Positions 17,253 to 24,168 of a stretch of 36,529 nucleotides of DNA are shown here, piece by piece. How positions within the stretch are numbered: the first letter of the stretch is position 1; every line of letters starts with the position of its first letter. Both the position numbers and the translations under genes were made by a program. The stretch is taken from positions 1 to 36,529 of the forward strand of contig JAMOOQ010000035.1 of the NCBI GenBank assembly GCA_027100635.1, written 5' to 3'. This DNA is from Campylobacteraceae bacterium (lineage in GTDB: Bacteria > Campylobacterota > Campylobacteria > Campylobacterales > Sulfurovaceae). The notes beneath the pieces are model-generated. The model made no database searches, was not told where the DNA came from, and worked only from the letters and a program-made list of their open reading frames with translations.

Positions 17253-17579
17253 TTAAAAAATCCACTTTTTAGAGATAGATACAATACAATTAGGGATAAT
17301 ATCAGGTTTTTTAATCTCTATTTCAAGCTCTTCCATCTTAGGATAAAGGTGAATAATCTCTTTTTGTATGATTAATAACGCATCTTCAATAAGTAAAAAC
17401 TTACTTTTTATAATTATTTTTTCTACTAAATTTGATATATCTGCATAATTAATAAAATTATTTTTATTATAATCATATAATATTTTCATATCTACAATTA
17501 TTTTTTGCTTTGAAACTCTTTCAGCATCTAAAATACCTATAATAGCATATATCTCAAGATTTTTTATGTGAATTGTCAT
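17253..17579 (-). CDS. folB: Dihydroneopterin aldolase family protein (FolB)
   Basis: 108 residues with the T-fold pattern of FolB: a first strand with IKNLEIYAIIGILDAERVSK, where the GI/LxxER segment is the family hallmark, then KIIVDMKILYD, and a Glu in LLIEDALLIIQKEII. The end is IEIKKPDIIPNCIVSISK, equivalent to the usual KPxA region. It would cleave 7,8-dihydroneopterin in folate synthesis. It overlaps plsY by 4 bases (ATGA), a gene pair common in Campylobacterota. It is slightly divergent, so an epimerase-like relative cannot be ruled out. Confidence 0.8.
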   Translation of the reverse strand: MTIHIKNLEIYAIIGILDAERVSKQKIIVDMKILYDYNKNNFINYADISNLVEKIIIKSKFLLIEDALLIIQKEIIHLYPKMEELEIEIKKPDIIPNCIVSISKKWIF

Positions 17580-18184
17580 ATAGCTTTTTCTTCTTTATAT
17601 ATTAATCGTGTAATATTAGGTATATGTTGATAAAAAACTATAATAGCAATTATCCAAATTGGTGAATGAGTCATTAGAGGATAGAAAATATAGCTAGAGA
17701 TTACAAGTGCTACTAATGCAATAAGTGAGGCAACTGATGATACTTTGAGTACTTTACCAGAAAATGCCCAAACCAAAATTCCAACTAAGGCAGAATATGG
17801 CACCATTATAGCTAATACTCCAATTGCTGTAGCAACACCTTTACCACCCTCAAAACCTAAGAATATAGAGTAACAATGACCAATAACAGCTAATATAGCA
17901 ATTGCCCAAAGAGTATTCTCTGGAACATCTAATAACATAGCTATTATTAATATAATAACACCCTTTATTGCATCTAAAAATAGTGTAATAGCACCTAATT
18001 TTTTTGCTAAAATAGGGTCTGTTTCTTTAACAACTCGCAATACATTTGTTGCTCCAATATTACCACTCCCTGAGTTCTTTACATTTACATTCGCAAATTT
18101 TAATGCTAAAAGATAACCAAAAGGTATACTTGATAGTATATATACTGATATATATAAAACTATATTTTGATTTAAAAATTCCAT
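17576..18184 (-). CDS. plsY: Glycerol-3-phosphate acyltransferase PlsY
   Basis: 202 residues with five to six TM segments. PlsY motifs: SIPFGYLLA, NVKNSGSGNIGATNVLR (motif 1), FLGFEGGKGVAT (motif 2) and a C-terminal HIPNITRLI (motif 3). The enzyme transfers the acyl group from acyl-phosphate to glycerol-3-phosphate in the inner membrane, the first step of phospholipid synthesis. It is the first gene of a minus-strand pair with folB; nadA is divergent upstream with an 80-base shared spacer. Confidence 0.95.
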   Translation of the reverse strand: MEFLNQNIVLYISVYILSSIPFGYLLALKFANVNVKNSGSGNIGATNVLRVVKETDPILAKKLGAITLFLDAIKGVIILIIAMLLDVPENTLWAIAILAVIGHCYSIFLGFEGGKGVATAIGVLAIMVPYSALVGILVWAFSGKVLKVSSVASLIALVALVISSYIFYPLMTHSPIWIIAIIVFYQHIPNITRLIYKEEKAI

Positions 18185-18210
18185 TATACTCCAATTTAAA
18201 ATATTTATAT

Positions 18211-18239
18211 TTGGAATTTTAACTCAATTTAGATAAAAT
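18211..18239 (+). promoter_or_regulatory. Sigma-70-type promoter of nadA
   Basis: TTGGAA (18211-18216), a 17-base spacer and TAAAAT (18234-18239), 24 bases before the nadA ATG, which has AGAGGT as its ribosome-binding site. Confidence 0.5.
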
Positions 18240-18263
18240 TATTATAAAAAAAAAGAGGTATTT

Positions 18264-19256
18264 ATGGATATTGATTATAAAAACGAGATAAAACGCTTAA
18301 AACAAGAGTTACCTGTAACAGTTGTAGGACATTATTATCAAAGAGATGAAGTATTTGATATGGCTGATATTACAGGAGATAGTTTAGAATTAGCAAGAAA
18401 ATGTAAAGCCGATAAAAATCCATGGGTTGTCTTTTGTGGTGTAGGATTTATGGGTCAAAGTGTAAAAGTTATTGCTCCACATAAAAGAGTTATTATGCCT
18501 AAAATGGCTTGTTGTGCAATGGCAAAGATGATTGATGGTGTTACTTTTGATCAAAGTGTAGATTTTATGGTAAAAGCAGGGATTAAAAAAGAGAATATTT
18601 TGCCAATTACATATATAAACTCTGATGTAAGTGTAAAATCTAAAGTTGGAGAGATGGGTGGACTTGTTTGTACTAGCTCAAACGCTTTTAAAATTATTGA
18701 AAAAGGGTTAGAGAGTGGCAAAAAAATCCTTTTTGTTCCTGATAGATGTTTAGGGCAGAATTTTGCAAACTCAATGGAGCTTAAATCTTGTATAATTGGT
18801 GATAATCAAGATCCAAATAATTGTGATGTGATATGTTATGATGGTTTTTGTTCTGTTCACCAACTTTTTACAGTTGAAGATATAGAGTTTTACAGAGAAA
18901 AATATCCTAATATTTTGATTGCTGTTCATCCTGAATGTGACCCAAAAATTGTAGAAAAAGCAGATTTTTCTGGTTCAACTTCTATGCTTATAAAATATGT
19001 AAATGAGCTTGATATTAATCAAAAAGTGGCAGTTGGAACAGAGTATAACTTGGTAAATAGAATGAGAGAAAAGAATACTTTTGTACTATCTTCAACAAAA
19101 CCCGAATGTCCAACAATGAATGAAACAACACTAGAAGATTTGTATCTTGCATTAAAATCAATAGAAGATAATAATCCAATTAATGAGATAGCTATTGATG
19201 AACATACAACTAAATGGGCAAATATTGCACTTGAGCGAATGTTAGATATAAAATAG
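18264..19256 (+). CDS. nadA: Quinolinate synthase NadA
   Basis: 330 residues, a 4Fe-4S enzyme that condenses iminoaspartate with dihydroxyacetone phosphate to quinolinate in NAD synthesis. Family motifs are VVGHYYQRDEV, ADITGDSLELA, FCGVGFMGQSVKV, MPKMACCAMAKM (cluster Cys), FVPDRCLGQNFA, CYDGFCSVHQLF, HPECDPKIV and STKPECPTMNETT. The start is a clean ATG with AGAGGT upstream. It is divergent from plsY and followed by a 344-base non-coding stretch starting with a palindromic element. Confidence 0.97.
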   Translation: MDIDYKNEIKRLKQELPVTVVGHYYQRDEVFDMADITGDSLELARKCKADKNPWVVFCGVGFMGQSVKVIAPHKRVIMPKMACCAMAKMIDGVTFDQSVDFMVKAGIKKENILPITYINSDVSVKSKVGEMGGLVCTSSNAFKIIEKGLESGKKILFVPDRCLGQNFANSMELKSCIIGDNQDPNNCDVICYDGFCSVHQLFTVEDIEFYREKYPNILIAVHPECDPKIVEKADFSGSTSMLIKYVNELDINQKVAVGTEYNLVNRMREKNTFVLSSTKPECPTMNETTLEDLYLALKSIEDNNPINEIAIDEHTTKWANIALERMLDIK

Positions 19257-19264
19257 TAAACTTA

Positions 19265-19336
19265 TCGGAACTGATGGCTTCAGCCTTACATAAATTTGGA
19301 GTTAAAGCATCAGTTCCGAATTTTGAAAGAAGTATA
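19265..19336 (+). repeat. Palindromic element, 72-bp intergenic copy
   Basis: It starts 8 bases after the nadA stop. Ends of the core are perfect 12-bp inverted repeats: TCGGAACTGATG (19265-19276) and CATCAGTTCCGA (19308-19319). The right extension AATTTTGAAAGAAGTATA to 19336 matches the in-gene copies, so the full 72-bp unit is present. It could also act as a 3' hairpin for nadA. Confidence 0.8.
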
Positions 19337-19338
19337 TT

Positions 19339-19362
19339 AGCTAAAAATATATATTTTCAGCT
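19339..19362. terminator. AT-rich hairpin in the nadA-nlpC spacer
   Basis: AGCT at both ends encloses AAAATATATATTTT, giving a near-perfect stem immediately after the palindromic element. T-rich sequence follows. It may end nadA transcription. The rest of the spacer (19257-19600) holds a -10-like box and two micro-ORFs. Confidence 0.35.
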
Positions 19363-19382
19363 GATATTATATATATTTTTGT

Positions 19383-19388
19383 TATAAT
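19383..19388 (+). promoter_or_regulatory. Candidate -10 box upstream of the NlpC/P60 gene
   Basis: TATAAT within TTGTTATAATAATT, preceded by AT-tracts as in Campylobacterota promoters that lack a -35. It would give a long leader of about 200 bases before the gene at 19601, containing the micro-ORFs at 19491-19522. Confidence 0.35.
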
Positions 19389-19490
19389 AATTTTTATACA
19401 TTATACAAATTTTAAACCAAATTCAATTCAAAATTATTTTTTATATAAGACTTTTCAATTATTTTTAGATTAAACTTATAGGAGCTTATT

Positions 19491-19522
19491 ATGGTAACTT
19501 AATGATTAAGCCATTATATTAA
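19491..19522 (+). other. Two overlapping micro-ORFs in the leader of the NlpC/P60 gene
   Basis: A strong AGGAG (19480-19484) lies 6 bases before ATG GTA ACT TAA (peptide MVT, 19491-19502). The TAATG overlap then opens MIKPLY (19502-19522). They may be leader peptides or simply chance; nothing further supports translation. Confidence 0.25.
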
Positions 19523-19600
19523 ACAAAAAAAACAAAATTTCAAGACTCTACATATTTTATATTTTCACACTTTTATTTCATAATTTTATAAGGATGCATT

Positions 19601-20155
19601 ATGTTTAATTTTAAACATATCTTTTTATTTACTATTTTACTACTTATACTATCAAGTTGTGGTTCATCAGCCATTATTTATGACCCAAGATACTACTTTT
19701 TAAAATCAGATATTTTTTATAAAGAGTTTAAAATGGCAATAAAGGGGATAAATATATCTCAAAAAGATATTCTTAAGATTGCTAAATCATACAAAGGGAT
19801 AAAATATATATGGGGTGGTGCCAATGTATCTGGATTTGATTGTTCTGGTTATACTAAATTTGTATATAAGAAAAAAGGTATTTCTATACCTAGGAACTCA
19901 AAAATGCAATCAAAATTTGGTGAGTTTGTTCCAAAAAATAAATTATTAGCAGGTGATTTAATCTTTTTTGATACTTCTAAAGCTAAAAAAGGGACAGTAA
20001 CTCATGTTGGTATTTATATAGGAGATAATAAATTTGTACACGCAAGTAGTACAAAGAAAAAAGTTATTGTAAGTAGTCTTGCAAAACCATTTTATCAGCA
20101 AAGATTTAGGTTAGCACGAAGAGTAATAAATGTTAGAGAGTCAAAAAAAAATTAA
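19601..20155 (+). CDS. NlpC/P60 cell-wall peptidase lipoprotein
   Basis: 184 residues. A lipoprotein signal ends at Cys20 (LLLILSSC). The NlpC/P60 domain (about 54-170) shows catalytic Cys81 in GFDCSGYTKFVY, His135 in THVGIYIGD and His147 in FVHASS. The family consists of gamma-D-glutamyl-diamino-acid endopeptidases (Spr/MepS type) that cut peptidoglycan stem peptides, probably here from the outer membrane. AAGGA precedes the ATG. It is a single-gene unit, followed by a short CTCTAC/GTAGAG hairpin (20163-20180) and then nested palindromes. Confidence 0.88.
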   Translation: MFNFKHIFLFTILLLILSSCGSSAIIYDPRYYFLKSDIFYKEFKMAIKGINISQKDILKIAKSYKGIKYIWGGANVSGFDCSGYTKFVYKKKGISIPRNSKMQSKFGEFVPKNKLLAGDLIFFDTSKAKKGTVTHVGIYIGDNKFVHASSTKKKVIVSSLAKPFYQQRFRLARRVINVRESKKN

Positions 20156-20238
20156 TACCTACCTCTACCTTTTAGTAGAGATAGTATATCTTACTTACTT
20201 AAGGAAAATTATGTTTACCATAAAAATTTAACTTCTAC

Positions 20239-20432
20239 AGGGCAACCACAAGTGATTACCCCAATGCCAATGAATTAAGTTTTTTTTGGACGAGATGGCT
20301 TTCTTTAGCCTCTCCCTAATATACGGAGAGACCTAAAGCACCATGTCCAAAAGCATAATAATCCTTATTTCATTGGCATTGTGGATTGCTTATATAAACC
20401 CATTTTGTAGGGGGGTACCTTTTGTAGGTACC
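20239..20432. repeat. Nested palindromic elements (three levels)
   Basis: The outer level is AGGGCAACCACAAG..TACCCC (20239-20262), matched in inverted orientation by TGTAGGGGGGTACC..GTAGGTACC (20406-20432), the same unit pair as at 31273-31357. The middle level is CAATGCCAATGAA (20262-20274), with its exact reverse complement at 20369-20381, extending to 18 bp with one mismatch. The inner level is a hairpin (20284-20352) with arms TTTTGGAC.. and ..GTCCAAAA and a TCTCC/GGAGA stem. This accounts for nearly all of the 299-base gap between the NlpC/P60 gene and the lipoprotein gene. Confidence 0.75.
20287..20348. repeat. Divergent palindromic element, innermost of the nest
   Basis: It runs GGACGAGATGGCTTTCTTTAG.. 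to ..CTAAAGCACCATGTCC. GATGGCTTT..TAGCCTC and CTAAAGCACCA match the core of the 72-bp family, but the ends are GGAC/GTCC instead of GGAA/TTCC and the stem is longer. It is possibly a sixth, older member. Confidence 0.5.
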
Positions 20433-20454
20433 ATAAAATTATATTTCTATTATT

Positions 20455-21660
20455 TTATTTTTTACTAGGTGTTGATTCTCTTTCTGCTGGAGCTTCTTCC
20501 GCATCATCAGGAGTTTCAACATCAGGAGTTTCAACATCAGGAGTTTCAACATCAGGAGTTTCAACATCAGGAGTTTCAACATCAGGAGTTTCAACATCAA
20601 AAATATTATTATCAGGTATTTTTACCTCAAGATCATCTGCTGTTCCATTTTTACCAGTACTAGGTACTTCATCAACATCAGGAGTTTCAATATCATTATC
20701 ATTAATATCATTAATATCAACATCAGGAGTTTCAAAATCATTATCATTAATATCAACATCAGGAGCATCAAAATCATTATCATTAATATCATTAATATCA
20801 ACATCAGGAGCATCAAAATCATTATCATTAATATCATTAATATCAACATCAGGAGTTTCAACATCAGGAGTTTCAAAATCAGGAGCATCAACATCAGGAG
20901 TTTCAAAATCAGGAGCATCAACATCAGGAGTTTCAACATCAGGAGTTTCAACATCACTATCATCAACTTCTGTATCTGTAGTAGTATCCACATTTGGAAC
21001 AGCAGGTGTTACTCCTGGTTTTTCACCATTTACCCATTTGTTTTTACTATCATCATGATGTATAATAGCTTTATCTAAATCAACATCAATAATACCATCA
21101 CCATTTTCATCAATTAGAGCTTTCATTCTTGGATGAAGTCCAATAATTCCCTCTTCATTAAAATCTGATAAAAGAGTTGGTTTAAATTCAGGCTTAGTAA
21201 ACTCTTCTCTAATATCTTTCGGAATTTCGATACCATTTTCAGGATTATTATCAGCATCTATTGATTGTAAAACTCTAAGCATTAAACCTTCAGCCTCTAC
21301 TTTATCCTCTTCACTAATAATATCATCAGGAATAATATTCTTTGGTGTAACAAGACCATCTTCTGCTGGTTCTGCTTCTCCTAATTCAAGATTACCTACA
21401 GAGAATCTAACTATATCACCATCAACATAATCAAATGAACCATTTTCATCTGTTACACCAGTTTTACCTGATGGAGTTGCATTATAATCAAGACCTTCAA
21501 CTCCTGAATCAACAAAATATCCCTGTTTTACATTACTTCCTGTATCTGCTACCATTGGTGTTGTAGAATCATTAGATGAAGTTGAAGAACCACCTCCACA
21601 ACTTGATAGTGCTAATATAGTGATAATAGAAAGTGTACTGATTTTAAAAATGTTTTTCAT
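20455..21660 (-). CDS. Repeat-rich acidic lipoprotein
   Basis: 401 residues. Lipoprotein signal with Cys21 in ILALSSCGGGSS, then a Ser/Thr-rich spacer. A folded domain of about 170 residues follows, starting VKQGYFVDSGVEGLDYN and containing TGVTDENGSFDYVDGD..FSVGNLELG, a pattern found at the N-termini of many bacterial surface proteins. It includes Asp-rich DADNNPENG and DENGDGIIDVD (possible calcium loops). From about residue 230 the protein is built of VETPD, VDAPDFETPD and DINDINDNDFDAPD units. It is probably an outer-surface protein whose length varies by repeat number. Function unknown; calcium binding is inferred from acidity only. Confidence 0.75.
   Translation of the reverse strand: MKNIFKISTLSIITILALSSCGGGSSTSSNDSTTPMVADTGSNVKQGYFVDSGVEGLDYNATPSGKTGVTDENGSFDYVDGDIVRFSVGNLELGEAEPAEDGLVTPKNIIPDDIISEEDKVEAEGLMLRVLQSIDADNNPENGIEIPKDIREEFTKPEFKPTLLSDFNEEGIIGLHPRMKALIDENGDGIIDVDLDKAIIHHDDSKNKWVNGEKPGVTPAVPNVDTTTDTEVDDSDVETPDVETPDVDAPDFETPDVDAPDFETPDVETPDVDINDINDNDFDAPDVDINDINDNDFDAPDVDINDNDFETPDVDINDINDNDIETPDVDEVPSTGKNGTADDLEVKIPDNNIFDVETPDVETPDVETPDVETPDVETPDVETPDDAEEAPAERESTPSKK
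20506..20955 (-). repeat. Coding minisatellite (15-bp and longer units)
   Basis: Six perfect tandem copies of ATCAGGAGTTTCAAC (plus strand, 20506-20595) encode VETPD. After a unique stretch, 20674-20955 has higher-order units that alternate the 15-mer, variants with GCATCAAAATC, and ATCATTATCATTAATATC blocks (DINDND). All units are multiples of 3, so gain or loss of units keeps the frame. Confidence 0.9.
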
Positions 21661-21733
21661 TTGTTATCCTTATTTTGTTTTGATAATAAAATTATAACTA
21701 AGATTTGTTACTTTAGTGTTACTTCATACTAGT

Positions 21734-22768
21734 TTAAAAAGATAATGAGGTGGTAACTATTTTATCTTTAACCTCTAATTTTATTGTAACATCTAACTCT
21801 TTAGATAATTTGGAAACAATATGAAGACCTATTCCTAAGCCTCTATCACTCTCTTTATAAAATCTATCAAAAACTTTGGATGGATTATCAATACCATAAC
21901 TATCATTTATAATAATAAGTTTTTTATTTTTTAAAATTATTTTAATAAAACCATTAGTTGTATTATATCTACACGCATTATTTAAAAGGTTATATATTAT
22001 TCTCTCCATTGCCTCATAATTTGACTCTATCTCTATATCTTCATTAATAGATATATTCCAATCTATATAATCATATATTGATATAAAAAAATTACTCTGT
22101 TTCGTTATAATATTTTTTATAGATATTTTCTCTTTTAATAGTATAGATGAATTACAGTAGTTATCCAAATTTTTATGCAAAGATGCCAGAATATTAACAC
22201 TTTGTTCAATCACTTTAATTTCATAAGATGGATTTTGAATCATTTTTAAATTTATCATAATAGAACTGATTGGTGTATTTAAATCATGAATAATATCTCT
22301 CATAAACTCTTGAAGCATTAGTAATGATTTTCTAAGTGGATTTAAAGAGTAAAAAGAAAATATAAGAGCTATTATGATATTTATAAGAGTTAAAACTATA
22401 AATTTTAAGATTAAGGTATTATAGATACTATCTAATTTAAGAAAATAATCATTTTTAGAATATATTATTTTCATAAACGATGAACTATCCATTGGAAGAG
22501 GTACTAGTATATACAATTCATTTTTATTAAAATACAGCTCATATAATTTTTTATTATTTTTATTAACTATATCAATACTATAATTATATATATACTTATC
22601 TAAAGTGATACTATAGTTTTTCATCTTTAAGAATATCTCTTTTTCTAAATGATCTTTTTCAATTAATGTATAATTATAAAATATAAAACTTAAAAAAAAT
22701 TCAATAACAAAAAAAAATAATATAAAACTTTTTTTAAGAGACTCTTGTTCTGAATTAGATAATCTTAT
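21734..22768 (-). CDS. Sensor histidine kinase, apparent ATA start
   Basis: Read from 22768 it is 344 residues. The TTG/ATG-based start at 22624 would drop TM1. The frame upstream of that ATG is open and encodes a charged start (RLSNSEQESLKKS) and a hydrophobic segment SFILFFFVIEFFLSFIFYNY, typical for kinases of this group. There is no NTG codon before the in-frame TAG. ATA at 22768 stands where ATG is expected, with GAGG 8 bases upstream. TM2 is at about 121-139, His161 in IIHDLNTPISS, N-box NLLNNACRYN and ATP lid DRGLGIGLHIV. It overlaps the response regulator by 14 bases, so it is its cognate kinase. The signal is unknown. Confidence 0.75.
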   Translation of the reverse strand: MRLSNSEQESLKKSFILFFFVIEFFLSFIFYNYTLIEKDHLEKEIFLKMKNYSITLDKYIYNYSIDIVNKNNKKLYELYFNKNELYILVPLPMDSSSFMKIIYSKNDYFLKLDSIYNTLILKFIVLTLINIIIALIFSFYSLNPLRKSLLMLQEFMRDIIHDLNTPISSIMINLKMIQNPSYEIKVIEQSVNILASLHKNLDNYCNSSILLKEKISIKNIITKQSNFFISIYDYIDWNISINEDIEIESNYEAMERIIYNLLNNACRYNTTNGFIKIILKNKKLIIINDSYGIDNPSKVFDRFYKESDRGLGIGLHIVSKLSKELDVTIKLEVKDKIVTTSLSF

Positions 22769-23384
22769 AGCCTATCCCTCTTACATTTTTAATATCTATT
22801 CTTAGTTTTCTTTTTAGTTTAGATATATTAACTCTTAATGCTAAATCAGATGGTTTTTCCAAAAAATCAAAGAGATTATCTTTTGTTACAGGATTTGGAT
22901 AGTTTTTGATTAAAGAGATAAGTATTCTTTTTTGAACTATTCCTAAATCTAACTCTATATTATTCAGTAAAATATTATTATTCAATATATCTATCTCAAA
23001 TTCTCTAAATATAAGATTTCTTTGTCCAAACTCTGTTTTTGCTTTAATTCTAACTACTAGCTCTTCTGGGTCAAATGGTTTTTTTATATAATCATCTGCT
23101 CCTGCTATAAATCCTTTTGTAATTGATTCTATATCAATCAAAGCACTAATTAAAATAGTTGGTGTTTTATCTCCATATTCTCTTAATGAATCTAATAAAT
23201 CTATTCCATTTAAACAAGGAACATTTATATCAAAAAGGTAAATTATATATGAGTTTTTATAACAATAATCTAAAGCTTCTTCACCATTTTTAACCCAATC
23301 AATATTATATTTATGTAATTCTAAATATCGAATAAGAGTTTTAGCCAAAAGTGGGTCATCTTCTAGTAAAAGAATACTATTCAA
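22755..23384 (-). CDS. OmpR-family response regulator
   Basis: 209 residues. The receiver has E8-D9-D10 (LLLEDDP), D52 in IYLFDINVPCLNG, Ser in TILISALID and Lys in YIKKPFDP. The C-terminal winged helix is short, ends NVRGIGYKII and is weaker than usual in the recognition helix (RVNISKLKRKL). The start is a TTG at 23384, overlapping the 3' end of the beta-barrel gene by 8 bases, so translation is coupled. With the overlapping kinase it forms a two-component pair that follows two envelope-protein genes and may regulate them. Confidence 0.85.
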   Translation of the reverse strand: MNSILLLEDDPLLAKTLIRYLELHKYNIDWVKNGEEALDYCYKNSYIIYLFDINVPCLNGIDLLDSLREYGDKTPTILISALIDIESITKGFIAGADDYIKKPFDPEELVVRIKAKTEFGQRNLIFREFEIDILNNNILLNNIELDLGIVQKRILISLIKNYPNPVTKDNLFDFLEKPSDLALRVNISKLKRKLRIDIKNVRGIGYKII

Positions 23385-24168
23385 AAACTCTACCTATAGA
23401 TAATGAAAAGGCATTTTTATAAGAGTTATCATCTAAACCTCTATCATAACGCATTTTTATAAAAACTTTTTCTGATACTTCATAATAATTACCAAAAGAT
23501 ATATTATGGTAGTTATCTTCATTTTCATAACTTGAATCACTATAGTTATAATTAAAATTTACTTGCCATTTATCACTCATCATATAACTTGTTCCAACCA
23601 TCAAACTACTGTAATTCTTATAGTTTTGTTTATCACTATCACCTGTTAAAGTATATCCATAACTACCATATATATTTTGAGCATTACTTAATCTATAATT
23701 TAAATTTATAGATGCAAAAAAATCAAACTCTTTAGAGCTAATATCACTATCATTATTTGGTATTTTCATACCCAAAGAATATTGTGTTGTAAATTTATTA
23801 TGCTTATGACTATACCCTCCAATTAGATAATAGTCTCCCCAAAGATTTAAATTATTATAAAGATTATCAAAAATATCATAAGATGAAGTACTCAAAGAGA
23901 GTGACCAGTTATTATATCTATAATTAGCATAGAAATTAAGAGAATTTGTTTGTAAATCACTCTTACTATATGCTATTTTTTTGCCAAAACTAAGGATTAA
24001 TTTTCCTCTATAACTCTGATTATAAGGACATCCATCCTCTCCCACCTCATCATCAAAAGATGTGTTTAAACATTTATCAATAGAATCATCAACTCCATCT
24101 ATATCCAAATCTTCATATCCATACAAAAATAGACTTAAAAAAGCCGTTAATATTACTACTCTTAACAT
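23377..24168 (-). CDS. Outer-membrane beta-barrel protein with thrombospondin type 3-like repeat
   Basis: 263 residues. Signal peptide 1-17 (VILTAFLSLFLYGYE). Next comes an Asp-rich calcium-type loop, DLDIDGVDDSIDKCLNTSF..EDGCP, as in TSP3/OmpA linker repeats, with two Cys likely disulphide-bonded. From about residue 55 there are alternating aromatic strands (NFYANYRYNNWSLSLSTSSY, YNYSDSSYENED) consistent with an outer-membrane barrel of some ten strands, ending in a terminal aromatic-type strand SLSIGRVFE. The start ATG overlaps the upstream gene by one base. Exact function is unknown; co-expression with the Pro-rich protein and the two-component pair is indicated by the overlaps. Confidence 0.65.
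   Translation of the reverse strand: MLRVVILTAFLSLFLYGYEDLDIDGVDDSIDKCLNTSFDDEVGEDGCPYNQSYRGKLILSFGKKIAYSKSDLQTNSLNFYANYRYNNWSLSLSTSSYDIFDNLYNNLNLWGDYYLIGGYSHKHNKFTTQYSLGMKIPNNDSDISSKEFDFFASINLNYRLSNAQNIYGSYGYTLTGDSDKQNYKNYSSLMVGTSYMMSDKWQVNFNYNYSDSSYENEDNYHNISFGNYYEVSEKVFIKMRYDRGLDDNSYKNAFSLSIGRVFE

Noticed and set aside
20506-20955. Regular repeats that could suggest a CRISPR array
   Set aside because: The units are tandem 15-mers without unique spacers, inside a lipoprotein frame, and there are no cas genes.
20622-20993. Long Leu/Ile/Met-rich frame opposite phase to the lipoprotein
   Set aside because: It is a shadow produced by the minisatellite; repeats of trinucleotide type open all frames.
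22680-22725. Poly-T tracts in the kinase TM1 as phase-variation slippage giving a start in another frame
   Set aside because: The neighbouring frames also lack a suitable start with a ribosome-binding site, whereas the ATA position fits the expected N-terminus.
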